Below are positions 1 to 12,900 of a stretch of DNA of 64,000 nt, one piece after another. Under the pieces are notes generated by a model. It searched no databases, was not told where the DNA came from, and worked only from the letters and a program-made list of their open reading frames with translations. Each line of letters starts with the position of its first letter. Position 1 is the stretch's first letter. The position numbers and the translations under genes are program-made. The DNA comes from Echinometra lucunter (taxonomy: Eukaryota; Echinodermata; Echinoidea; Camarodonta; Echinometridae): the NCBI GenBank assembly GCA_029962745.1, contig CM057162.1:5401802-5465801 (forward strand), written 5' to 3'.

Positions 1-46
1 AAAATATGTGTTCAAGAGATTTTTAAAACCTTTCCTTCTGTCTTAC

Positions 47-78
47 CAGCTTGTATCGTCGCTCTCCGAGGCTGCCAT
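47..78 (-). CDS. First coding exon of a divergent gene (partial)
   Basis: On the - strand an ATG at 78-76 opens a 32-nt reading frame (MAASESDDTS plus two bases) that runs directly into a consensus splice donor, GTAAGA, at 46-41. The ATG has A at -3 and G at +4, a good start context. The acidic/serine-rich start looks like an ordinary N-terminus, but ten residues are too few to name the gene; the remainder would lie beyond the left edge. The exon faces away from CBL, and the two start codons are about 400 bp apart, the usual arrangement at a shared promoter. It could be chance: short ATG-to-donor runs do occur. The strong start context, strong donor and adjacent promoter motifs argue in its favour. 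Confidence 0.5.
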
Positions 79-478
79 TTTTCCCGATGACGTTGTGAGC
101 TGAGGTCTCGTACCGGAAGTATACTGGGGGCGTTCTACGCGTATACGTACGAGCACTAGCACTGCGCAAATTTGATCACGGGCTAGGCCTGCACGAATGT
201 CTTCGAAGCTTGACATAAAATACTTATTAATTTTGGATATATTTTTTTCGGATGTAATGGCACGTAACGAATCAGACATAAACCATCATCGACTGTCGTG
301 TATAACTACCCTTTTTGCTAATCGTCCTGCGTAAACATCGGAAAAGCAGCCAATATTGTCGTTCTCTCCAGGACGGGGGTTTTGTGCAGAAATGTGTTAT
401 CTCTTCCGCGAAAGGTGTTGAGGGGAGTCTTCAGTCGCCTAAAAACCGTGGGGAAGTAGCCCGTTCGTGCGTGCGATC
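79..478. promoter_or_regulatory. Probable bidirectional promoter and 5' UTRs
   Basis: This 400-bp interval separates the CBL start codon (479) from the divergent ATG (78). It is richer in CpG than the introns that follow. It holds ACCGGAAGT at 112-120, a perfect ETS/GABP-type site, TGACGTT at 88-94, a CRE-like site, and TGCGCA near 163-168, half of an NRF1 palindrome. ETS, CRE and NRF1 sites are typical of TATA-less bidirectional promoters. The transcription start sites cannot be read from sequence alone. Confidence 0.5.
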
Positions 479-990
479 ATGGCGGCGGGTAGGCTCGGCG
501 AACTATGGATGAAGTTTTGGGTGCCGCCTCGCCCTGCTTTGAAGGTCGACAAAAAGACTCTCGAAAGAACATGGAAACTCATGGAGAAAGTCATGAGATT
601 ATGTCAGTCCGACAAAATGAAACTGAAGAACAGTCCTCCTTTCATTCTGGATATTCTACCGGAGACTTATCACCATCTCAGACTAGTTTGGTCCAAATAT
701 GAGGGAGATGACAAGCTGGCGGAACTTGTCGAAAATGAGTACTTCAAAATCTTTGTTGATAACATCAACAAAAAGGCAAAACAGACAATACAACTGTTCA
801 AGGACAATAAAGAGAAAATGTACGATGAGTCTTCTACATGTAGAAGACAACTCAATCGTTTGTCTCTGATATTTAGTCACAATTTAGCCGAGTTGAAGGC
901 TCTTTTCCCAAATGGACTTTTTGCGGGAGAAGCTTACCGCATCACGAAAGCAGATGCTGCTCAATTTTGGAAGAAGAATTTTGGTTCCAG
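479..990 (+). CDS. CBL: CBL exon 1: start and 4-helix bundle
   Basis: The ATG at 479 has A at -3 and G at +4. An in-frame GTG at 467 is less likely as a start. The exon encodes residues 1-170 plus two bases of codon 171 and ends at a donor after TTCCAG (GT at 991). The N-terminus is short and lacks the histidine run of human CBL. From VDKK (about residue 23) onward it is readily aligned with human CBL: WKLM, LKNSPP, YILD-like [24 protein letters not shown] and ITKADAA are recognisable. This is the helical bundle that packs against the EF-hand and SH2 parts of the TKB domain. Confidence 0.95.
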
Positions 991-3900
991 GTATTCATGA
1001 TTTGACATATTATTCAGATTTTTATGTTGATATTTATTTGAAATATGTATTCATGCATAATCACTGCGTTTCATGGTCCCGTTTTCGTGAAATGATGAAT
1101 TAAGTGAACAATGTTTTCGATCCCTGGCAAATACATAGTACATGCATTGCCATTGTGTGTACGTGTTCAACACGTACAGTCAGATGCACTCTCAGTAAAG
1201 TCGAGTCTGCCATGCATGTGTGTGTTGTGTGTGCTTGTCAAGATGTGTGCGCAATGCAAATGGCATTGTATGGAACCCGGAAACGAAGGGCAAGTAATTC
1301 AGATCACATTGATTCTAATTTCATGTAATGTCATCTTGTAGCCCTTTTTTTAGTTTTTATGATGTCGTTTGGGGAATGGCCAAACCAGATGTGTACATGT
1401 AGGAATGTTGAATTGAATAAGTGAATGCCTTTCATCAATGTGTATTATTTTAAATCCACTTCTAGATCTATATGCATTTGAATTCTCCTTTCACTTTTAG
1501 TTAAAGGAAATGCAATGTAACATTTACAATACATCTACAATGTACATGTACATGTTTATATCTAGATGGAGATCTATGATAATTCTTCAAGCAGATTTAC
1601 ATGTACATGTACATGTACATGTATGTACCAATCAAGTACAATGTCTTAATTTATGGTTTATTTTCCTTTTCTGTTTTTATTGTCATACTATTTATTACTG
1701 ATGGATTTTTATTATTTTTTTTATGATCAACTTAAACTTTTTTGTTCCAAAAAGAATATGAAAACACACACACCCACACCCACACATACCCATACACAAA
1801 AACCACCAACAACAAAAAACTGACTATACCCTTTACAAGGATTTTGTTTTAATAGTAATTTCCAAATTACCCGAAGAATTAAATTTACAACTGAAAATTG
1901 TGAGCAACAAGAATAAGTCACATTGTACATGTGTACATGTATTCAATCAGTTATAGTCAGATAAAAAAGTAGTGAAACTCTAGTAATGAATGAATTATTT
2001 GATATATCCCCAAAGAGACTGTATAATTCTATCTATTAAAATGTATGCACTGAGCTGTGCAAATTTATATGGATGCCACCCTTTATAGTTGAGCAGGGAA
2101 AAAATTATTATTTTTTTTTTCTGGGGCTACCCTTTGAGCCCACCCACCCAAATTTTCTACATTGTATTACAGTTTACATTGGACCCTATGAGAATTTCAG
2201 GGGCTCTTTTTTAGTTTTCCAGGGCTCTTTTTGGTGTTTCGGGGGGCGAATTTTCCCGAGCCCCCGTATATTTTTTTCCCTGTAGTTGAGCATAAAAAAC
2301 ACTACCATAATCAACAAATTCTTGGAAAATATTTGTGTTTTACACCCTAGGAATAGGATGATAAAATATTCTATTTCCATTCCTGTGGCTGTTCCTTCAG
2401 TTACATGTAGATCTAAATTATTGTGATCATGCGAATTAAAAAAGAAAAATTCTTTGATCACCGCTGTTGCTCCGGGGTCCGCCCATTTGACCGAAGGCCC
2501 ACGAGACCGAAGGCCCGCGCAGCCTACTTTTCTCGTATCGTATTTTCCTTCATCACAGATAATGCGCTATCGGTATATAAAGTAATTATGTCTGCTTTAT
2601 CATGTTTAGTCCTCGTTTCCGGATGTTCCACACCTTCAATGAAAAACATTCGCTGCCCTTAATACTTATTAAACTTCCTTTTGGCACAGGAATTGGTCAG
2701 CGCGGTGTGATATTATAGATTACAATTTGCTATTTTCGGCCTCGCGGGCCTTCGGTGAAGTGGGTTGTCACCATTGCTCCTCTGTCCAACTTACATGTAC
2801 ATGTATAACAGAGAACACCACTTTCCTGTTATCAGCAATTTCCACTGTCTAAGCCTACATACATTAAAGTGTAAGGTTATCTTATAACCTGGCATTCATG
2901 AACACGTAGGCCTACATGTACATGTACATGCTTGTAAGTGGTACTAAGTTAGAAATAAACAATGCATGTGCTATTATCTACAATGTACATGTATCTTAAG
3001 TATTTTGGATCATTAATAAATTAATTCAATATATTTAGAAGCCACCATGAAAATACAGGCCACAGTTTACCCTCTACACATAGCAAGAAACATGTCATCA
3101 GGTACAATGTAATGAAAATTATTTAGTATTGTTATTAATGTACAGTGTCACTCTCTTTGTGTTTTATACTGCAAAAGTGTAAATTATAAAAACTTTTGTA
3201 TTCCACCTTTCATTAGTTTGTGAGCTAGACAAATCAATCACAGTTTTATAATCATGGGTGCATACATGTAGAATATTCAGTCTTGTACAAAGGCACGTGT
3301 TTGCAATAATTTTCCTCAGAGAAAATTGAAGATTTTGTTGGGTTCTTTTAATTAATCGTAAAAACCCAAATTCAGCAGAATAACCAAGTGGAATCAAAAT
3401 GGCAGATCATTTCCAAGTTTTATTGATCACAGGTTTAAAAAAATAACCCTTTGGTATATACATGTACATGTATATTGCTGTCATCAGATTTTCTACAACC
3501 TTGACTTTAAAAAAAAAAATGCTTTTTTAATCAAAGCCAGTAAATTGGGATGGATTTCCCCTTTGAAGTCTCAAAAGTAAGAAATTGCATAAAAAGTTAA
3601 AAACTAATTTGCATTTGTCACACAAATCTTCAAATAAAACCTCTGTGATAGTTAACACTCTGTTTCCCCTAATGAAACTGGGGATTCCCCAATCCCTAAT
3701 TTGCAATTTACATGTACATTGCTAGTGTGTACATGTCAGTACAGTACTATCATGGGCCCAGTTTTCTACATACAAGTAAATTTCACCTGTACATGTTGTG
3801 CGTACTAACTGCCATCAGTGTCATACTGGTACACTGTATGTGCATGTACTGTATGGTACTACACTGGATGTACATTGTACGTGTATGTATGGTAGAGATT

Positions 3901-6900
3901 GGTAGCATTCTGAAAACAGTATATTTTATTCTCAATTCAATTCAATCAATTCAAGTTTATTCAATACTTTCATTTAAAAAAAAGGAAACTTACAAAGACA
4001 AACAGATACAAATATCAAAATACTGCATAAATAAATGACAATATATGAGAATAAACAAGGGGACAATAAAGAGTAGACATGTAAAGGTACAATAATTAAA
4101 GGTACAATAATGAAAGTATTGGGAGAAGACAGAAAGGTGGAAGGACATTTAATTTATCATAACAAATTTTACCCGAGTCTTTTCTTGGTTCTTGCATTGA
4201 GCTTTTGTATCATGAACTGTAGCTGAATTGATAATTTATGAATAACTTCATAAGCACTACAAGTACATGTAGTTCGATATAAACAAGAATTTTCACCCCA
4301 TGCTTTTTGTTTGCGATAAATGGCTAACAAATTTGGGCTGAGAAATCGATTATCTTGTAACTGATAAAAAGCTTTTTGAGAAGTTCAAGTTGCCAATTTG
4401 CTGGGATAAACAGTAATCTAGAAATCATCATCACATTGCCATTTGAAGGATTTTCTTGCTGATCTTCCTTGAAAATTAAATGACATGCATGTATAATAAG
4501 CAAAATTATTACAATACACGTATTGTTTGTTTTTCTGCTCATGTACATGCAGAGTTCTCACTAGAAAAAAATCCACACACGGTTCCCACTCTGCGCAAAG
4601 CGTGGAAGTTTCGGACGTTTTACGGAATAACACCTAAAGATAGGTGTGGCAGCAGTATATGCTATAGTAAAAGGATGAAAAATACCTCTTGGTAAGCAGG
4701 AGTTGTCTACTAATGGCATAAAAATAAAAATACATTGCCAAAAAGCAAAACAATCTGTGACATTTATCATTATTGTTAGGAATATATACTCCAATATTTT
4801 TTTACCCTTGTTGCCACGCATGGTGCAGCAATTTCACACATGGTTCTTCCTTGTCTGAAACCCTTTACGCATGGTATTGGAACCATGGGTGTTATGTACT
4901 GGCGAGAACCATGTGTACATGTACTAATACAGTGTAGTTAATCCACTGTAAATACATAATTGCTCTTGGAAGTGCAGTGATGCATGGATGAACTTGTGAT
5001 ATTGGAGTCATATTCTGCTCTGTGACTGATATGACTGATATGAACAATGAAAAAGCTGTCAACTGTAAAACACTGCATTGAGCAATACACCTGAAGTCAC
5101 TCACCACAGCTACTGGTTATTTATTTACATATACAGTGTGTACTTGTATCCTTTTTCATGTAGTGGAAGAATCCTGTAGTGTGCTGTGGTTGTTATGTCT
5201 GCACTACTGTAATACTTAGTAGAATGTGAACTTGAATTAACCCATTCGTGACAGGAATTATTTAAAGCCTAATTTGATCAGCTTTTATTCTTCAAATTGG
5301 CAACACCAACATTTTTATTTTATTGCTACATGTTTCTTATAAAATGTCATGTATTAGTATCTGAAATGAATATAAATTGACAGAAATTATGATGAGAAGT
5401 CAAAAAGTTGCCAATTTGCAGGGGAAAACGGTGATTTTGAACTTTCTATCACATTGGCAATTTACATGTAAGGATTTTAATGCTTATTTTCCTTTAAAAA
5501 ATTTTCAGCACCAAACACTGAATATTGATGCAACCAAAATGGGCACAGAATTTTTTACTCTTTCTGCTCATGTATTCGGTATAATTTTTAGGGCTCTGCA
5601 TCAAAAGTTATCAGGTCAAACCACAAAATGTGGACCTCTGTCACGAATGGGTTAAAAGGGAACTTTGATGACTGAAGTAAATTCAAGGAATTGAGCACAA
5701 GTGCACTTCATACATGTACATGTACGTGTACATATACATGTATGCTGGGAGCTAGCATAATGTTTACTCTGTGTAGTTATATATGTAACATTGAGTTATA
5801 ACTGGAATGCCCTTCTGGTTTTCAAGAAATAATGTTTACATTCTGAACTCAAGGCAAAATAGTGTTACATGTACATGTAACTCACTGTGTGTAAGAATCA
5901 TGAGGAACACCCTTCTGATTTTCAAGTGGTAGTGTTTACATTCTCAAAACATCGAAAAAGAATGTTAACTCTGTGTAATACAGGAACACTCTTCCAATGT
6001 TTACATTCTTAGCAGTAATTAGCATTAGGTTAAAAGGTGTTGACTATACATGTATGTAATCATAGTGAGTTCGACAGGAACACCCTTAATTCTGATTCTC
6101 AAGTGATGGTGTTTACAATCTTAACACTACATGTACATGTGGGCAAAAGGGTGTTAATAACACTGTGTAATAATCATAGTGAGTTTATGAGTTAAACTGA
6201 AATGGGAACACCATTCTGATTTTCAAGTCATGTTGTTTACATACATTCTCAACACTAGGCAAAAGGGTGTTAACTGTATGGAGTAATCATAGTGAGTTCC
6301 ACGGGAACACCCTTGTGGTTTTGAAAACATGGTGTTTACACTCTTAGAATGGAGAAAGAATCTTTTTTTTTAGTTTGACACAGTCATACAGTACTTACAT
6401 GCAGATAAAAGTCTGTCCTGATATTGGCTACCGTTCTGTCCATTCATTGACATAGTATAGGTGTGTGCATTCTGAAAAGTGTGAACTTTAGTGAAAGAAT
6501 CTGGCATATTCATGTCAGTGATCATACAGTGTAGGAGATATGAGGAGTTTAATAGAAATGATTTACATACAGTACATGTACATGTATGTGCATGTAATTC
6601 TGCTCAAGAAACCTAACAGATTTCAAAGTGCTGTACGTATTTACATACATGTATGTCACTTATGGAAACTTGAAAAAATTATTGGCATAATTCACTTTTG
6701 TTCAGAAGAGACATGTTGGTCATATGTAAAATGATATGAACATGTACATGTACATGTACATTTTAAATACGGTACTTTAAGTACTTTTTGTAGCCCTTCT
6801 ACTGTTGATGTGTGGTGGAAAGTATTTTCTCTCGTCGAGACTGTGTTAAAAAAGTTTAAGCATAAAATTTGTGGGCTTTCCCACCTGTTTTTGTTCCTTG

Positions 6901-9900
6901 TATGTGTCGATGGTAAAAAAAATTCAAAATTTGAATCGCGATTAGAATCGCGACCCAAATTTCAGTCTTTTCCTGTGCGTGAACGGTTGCAATAAAATTG
7001 AAATTGGGATCGTGATTTGAATCGAGATTCACATTTCAATTCCTCTTGTGTGTGAATGCGCCTAATGTTTGCCACAGGGGTTTACTGTGGGGTTTTGCCA
7101 CTTCATGTGAGCAAGTCTAAAAGAGTCCAGTTTAATCTTCTATGGAGGTCTTAAGTATCTCTTTTTGGAATTCTGAATCTTACCATTGAAAGCTTTCCAG
7201 AGCTTTATTACAAATCCTCCTGTGTTCCCCCTTATCTTGTCAGAGCTAAATTTTTCACTGTTTTTTTTTTTTTTTGCTGTTTGCAGAACAATCGTATCAT
7301 GGAAGGTCTTTCGCCAAGCTCTAACGGAGGTCCATCAGGTCCGGTCCTCCATGGAGACCTTCGCTCTGAAGACAACCATCGACCTGACCCGTAATGACTA
7401 CATCTCCAACTTTGAGTTTGACGTCTTCACCCGCCTGTTCCAACCCTGGTCTACCCTATTGCGCAATTGGAACTGTCTAGCGGTCAACCATAGAGGGTAC
7501 ATGTCCTTCATGACGTATGACGAGGTCAAGAATCGATTGGAACAGTACATTAGCAAGCCGGGGAGGTAAGTCGGAAGGAAAAGTTACGATGAAATGGGAT
7601 TGAGGAGGGTAGGGGAGATACATGTACATGTAATCGTCTGGGCCCTGTTTCATAGAACTTGTTATCAGTAACAACTAACAAATGCCACATTTCTATGACA
7701 AATTTGCTCTCAGCCAATCAGATGTGAGGATTTCAGTAGCTTATAACAGTTATTGCAACTTGTTGTTGATAACAAGTTTTATGAAATGGGGCCCAGGTAT
7801 TTGAAAACAAAAGGAACCTGTAGCTTATACCCCTTTCACAGTAAGCTCTTCGCCATTGAAGTTAAGCGGGGAAAGGCGCACTGTGAAAGGCGCAGGTGAA
7901 AACTTCCCCGTTGAACTTAAGCGGGTAACTTCTCCACATCATGAGGTGGAGAAGAGGTGGTGAAGTTATTAGCGGGGAAGTGGTTTACCTGCTTAAACTG
8001 GCCACTGTGAAAAAGACGCTACGAGTTTCCCCGCATAATGACGTCAGAGATCAATTCTCATTTCCGCCTGAACCGAGATTCCGTCACAGAACTTTTCGTT
8101 GGATTGCGCGCGGTGAGCTCCTCCCTCAATGACCCCAGCCAGCTGTACTTCCTGCAGAGCTCCATCACACGCCTCACATTCATCATGGAAGAGAAGGCAG
8201 TGAGAAAGGCGACACTTCTTTCTTCCCCGGTGAAGTGAATGCGTGCTCGTAAAGTTAAGTGGGGAACTTCAACGGGTAAAGGGGAAGAGCTCACTGTGAA
8301 AGGGGTAGTAGCAATTGCTAAGCTACTGACAGCCTGCTCAGACACCAAATCCTTATTGAAACTACATTTGTAGATATGATAAACATAGTACAAAGAATCC
8401 TCATACATGTACAGCGAACAAGTGTTCACACACCCATCCAAAAAAGGTATAGATTTGCAATTTTCTACTGCACATGTTGTCATGGCAAGGTCATTTCTCC
8501 TTTTGACCACGCTCATTGCACATTAAGCCCCACCCAGTTATACCGTTCTATGGTCATCTTACGGGCTGTGATTCTTTATCGAGTTCTAAATTTTAGTTTG
8601 AAATGATGTTCAGACCCTAGTTTCGTTATACGACTTTTCTTTATACATGTACGATTGTATGTTGTTTCGTTAGTGAGCCTAAGGACAAAGAAATTTATAA
8701 TATAACTATACTGTTTTGGTATAGCTAGACAAAGAATTTTTACATGTATGTCTGAACAGGGGTTAAAAGCATACAGTGTATACTGTGCATGCACTCATAT
8801 TTGTTATATGTTATATAACTTTTCTTCTTTTCTTCTTTTTGAAATTAAATTTCAATATTTCAGAAAGTTTTGGTAATAAGTAACATCACCGGTACATTAT
8901 GCACTTTGAAATAAATAGGAGTGAAAGCTAATACTATGGGTGGTGTGTTTAAGATTTACTCCTAGCATCATGTGAGAAAATATATGGAGAAACATTTTAT
9001 TCATAAAATTCATTCCTCAAATATTGAAATGAAATAAAGCAAATGGATTGATAAACAAAAATGAAATAACTCTAGATATGGAAGAAAGATTAACATTAAA
9101 GTTTGGGAATGAAATGTACAGTATGTTTTCTGTACTTTTTCACTTGTTCAAACATATACTATGTAAATGTGGAATTGGAGAATGCCTGTGAAACATGCGA
9201 CTTTTTCCTTCCCTATTTATTTATAGAATGTATTATTACTCAGCCATCCTTCCTGGCTATGTTTTATGTAGCTTAAATCTAAGTGTTTTGATTAGATATT
9301 AATTACATCTATTCTACCCTACTTTTGCAAAAGGAAGCAAGTAGCAACAGGTACAAATGATGCCACAAAGATAGAAAATGTGTTTTTGACCGGGTCCGTC
9401 GACATGGAACTTTGGAATCAGAAACGATGCAACTTGCTTCCTTTTGCCACCAAAATAATTCTGCATTGGGTCATATTTGTGGCTCCATCGGTTACTATAT
9501 GAAGCATATCTCAAATATGCCAAATCAATAAAAACGTCACTTGCTTCCTTTTGTCAAAGAAGGGCAATATTGTCTAATCATGTATTAGAGAACAATTTCA
9601 AACATTACATGCAACAAATATATGCACTTGAATAACAAGGAAAAGAAATTGATATGATGGGTAAGCAAAAAATTTTGAGGGAAATGCCATTTTCTATTAT
9701 TTTTCTTGATTTCCCTTTTCTGTTGCCATTTAACAACATTTCTTTGTTTAAAAACTGTATTATACAATGTACAGTGTAGATCATTTTGACATGTTTATTT
9801 TAACACTCACTGAACATCATGTACAGTAGTTTTTTGTATTAATCAGTCAAGGGAAGGGGAGTCATATGTTTGAAAAACAACAGGTGATTTATAGGGGGAA

Positions 9901-12900
9901 AAAAAAATCAATTTTATTTCATTTCAGTTCTCTTTATTGGGTTGATTTGCATGTAGGTACATGTATTATTCATTTGAAAAGCATGAAGTATTTGTACAGT
10001 CCATATTCATTTTGTTCATTGATAAAAGTAATAATATATGTTTTTGGGTAAAAGGAAAAGGTGTTAAGATATTTGGTTTTAAAAGACAATCACAATCTTG
10101 TACAAAATTGTTTCCCATGGTTCCTTGATGCAGTGCTAGAAACAAGCAGGATTTTATCCTATTTACACACATACATGTATGTAGTAGGACTCTACTCTCC
10201 AACTCTCCCGCTCTAGCTGTGTGGGGGCTGTGTTTCTCCCGCTTAAGATGTATTTTATCCCTTGTAAAACGTAAAACAAATATTCATGACAAGTTGATTA
10301 TACCTCATTTACATGAAGGTTTATCATAATATTATGCTAAAAAATACTGGCCAAGATAAGTGCCTATAGGCCTACATGTAATTTTTCGTTTCGCGCTTGT
10401 GATGTACGCATCTTTGCGCGATCAGATCGAGTCTCCAGTTTACTCTTGGGTCCAGGCGGGAGAATCTCCCGCTTAGAAGATGTTTGGGGTTGGAGTCTCT
10501 GACATGTACATGTATCATGCAGAGTGACCAAGGTATCATACTGGTGTACAATGTCTGTTTTGAATTTTCAAGCCAAAAACAGTTTCAGTTTCAGTTTCAG
10601 TTTCAGTTTATTGTTTTCATATTTCACACATTTTCAGACACTTACAATATTTGACAGTTTTTGAGAACTTATAGAAAGTATACAAAGAAGCAATATAAGA
10701 GGTACAAAGGAAATAGTAAATTCAGAAAAAAAAATAAATAAAAGAAGTTAAGTACCCAATATAAATATAAGTACATGCACATGCAGTATTGATCGAGAGT
10801 GAAATATAAAGAGGAGCCTAAAGAAAAGCTAGGCTTGTAAAATATAGGCTCCTTTGAAAAAAAATAGTGATGGTCCAAATTAGAGTATCGAAATAATGGG
10901 ATAATAATGGGAAATAACAGGATTAAAGAAATAAAGAATAGGATTTTTACCAATCATAGTTGGCAGCTCTGTTAATAATACATGTATCTAATGTTTGCAA
11001 TTTGTGATGATAATGTGCACAAACCTCATCATGTGACCGCCCCTGTGATTTTTCAAGCACTTGATAAAAAATAAAAAAAAAGATGTGAAAAAGATGAAAA
11101 AGAGTGAGGAAGAAAAAAGAAGAGTACATGGGGAAAGATAGGATTTGGGCATGCAATTACATGTATAATAATGCCTCTATTTGTTCATTTAAAATGTAAT
11201 TAAACCAACCTATGGGTCATCTTGCCCCCCCCCCCCCCCCCATGAAAATAACCTTGTGCAACCCCTGACGGTAACACACAGAAAAATGATAATTAGCATG
11301 GAACATGCTCTGCACACAGCTCTAATTTTGTGTGCTACTGTCTTTTTCTTTCTTTCTTTCTTTTTTTTTTTAATGGCGATTCAATGTTGCATAATGAGTG
11401 GGAGCCTCGGATTTGAATAAACCTTTAGGTTTGGAAGAGGAAATGTGTCTTGTGAATTCCAGTTCTTCACATGCTCAATTCATTCAGACTACTCATCAAT
11501 GCTCTTCCTGTTTGAAAGGATTGAAATCTAATTTTAATTCCCTCTCGTGTGGAGAATTAGACAAGAGAGAGAAATTGAAATGACAAAAGACTTTTTTTCC
11601 CCCGGCTTACATGTACATTGTACATCTGTGTGTAATATGCAGTCATTCTCAACATTGCATGTATGTACATGTATGCTCAATCTCTATGCACATACGTGTA
11701 CATGTATACACTATACATGTCACTTTTTTTTTTTTATCTTGATATGTTTTATTGATCAGAAAAACACATAAAATTATGCATAGTATGCGTTACATGTGTC
11801 TTGAGAAAAACAAACTGTTTCACACATATACATGTATAATGTAACATAAAAAAAAAAAAAAAAACCATTGTGTCATGTTTCTGCACACTCCTGCCGCACC
11901 GACAAGACAACAGACCAAAAATGAACAGAAAAAAAGAGAGCGCGTGCATAAGAGAGAAAGAGGGAGAGAGAGGAAGAAATGTCACTCCTGCAATTTAACA
12001 ATGGCTTCGTCGGTCCCTCGTCGGTCCCTTGTTGGTGTGACTTCATGTGACAGTAGTTTTTGTTCATTTTCTAACCTTCAGCTATCGGTATATGAAATAA
12101 TTACCTATGTCTCCTTTAGCATGTTTAGTCCCCGTTTCTGGATGTCCCATACCACCAATGAAAAACTTTCCACTGCCCTTTAATACTATATAGACTGAGG
12201 GCCCACGAGACCGAAGGCCCGCGAGGCCGACTTTTCTCTTATTGTATTTTCCTTCATCACAAATAATGCGCTATCGGTATATACATTGTGTAAAATAATT
12301 ACCTATGCCTCCTTTAGCATGTTTAGTCCCTGTTTCTGGATGTCCCACACCTTCAGTGAAAAACTTTCCGCTGCCCTTTAATACTATATAGACTGAGGGC
12401 CCACGAGACCGACTTTTCTCTTATCGTATTTTCCTTCATCACAAATAATGCGCTATCGGTATATAAAATAATTACCTATGTCTCCTTTAGCATGTTTAGT
12501 CCCTGTTTCTGGATGTCCCACACCTTCAATGAAAAACTTTCCGCTGCCCTTTAATACTATATATGAATAATAATATTCTTTAATTTATTCTTTTAAACAT
12601 AGACTGAAATACCCTGGACTTCCTATATAAGGAAGTAATGAATGAATAGATGAATGAATGAATGAAAAAATGAATGAATTAGTTGATTAATAATGCACAA
12701 ACTACTTCATTCATTAACAAACTTAATATGATAAGCATTGACTTAAATCAATTTTTCTCTGGAAAAGTTGGTGTCTTCGGGGAGAGCAGTTCTTCTGGAA
12801 GTTGTCCTCAGGGAAGCCGTCCTCCATGTGAATGTCAGATATAGGCCCTATGAAGTCGTCTGTGGGGGTGTTGTCCTCCAAAAGCGTAGTCCTACCACCT

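Larger units (their letters stand above)
1540..6770. repeat. Dispersed (TACATG)n palindromic repeats
   Basis: Runs of ACATGT/TACATG occur at about 1546-1560, 1598-1624, 2917-2931, 3463-3476, 5713-5743, 6573-6590 and 6739-6762, and thinly elsewhere in the window. The repeat is its own reverse complement in (TGTACA) phase. Confidence 0.7.
991..7286 (+). other. CBL intron 1 (6.3 kb)
   Basis: The intron is AT-rich and holds dispersed TACATG repeats, an 8-bp-TSD element (2474-2772), a possible LINE tail (3934-4150), a 363-bp 9-bp-TSD element (4549-4911), a piggyBac-like element (5237-5655) and a degenerate satellite (5806-6380). A diverged AT-rich repeat with AATCGCGAT motifs lies at about 6915-7060. 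No coding sequence or RNA gene was recognised. Confidence 0.8.

Noticed and set aside
467..478. Earlier GTG start for CBL
   Set aside because: The ATG at 479 is in a strong context and non-ATG initiation is not needed.
4561..4821. 86-codon frame shared by the two 363-bp elements
   Set aside because: Two related copies naturally share a frame; composition is not protein-like and there is no domain.
5806..6380. CRISPR-like regularly spaced repeats
   Set aside because: Unit spacing varies from about 80 to 130 bp, the repeats are diverged, and the context is a eukaryotic intron.
8058..8516. 152-codon frame on the - strand near 8 kb
   Set aside because: It runs across the boundary of an inverted-repeat element; the + strand of the same element gives a more transposase-like, though still weak, reading.
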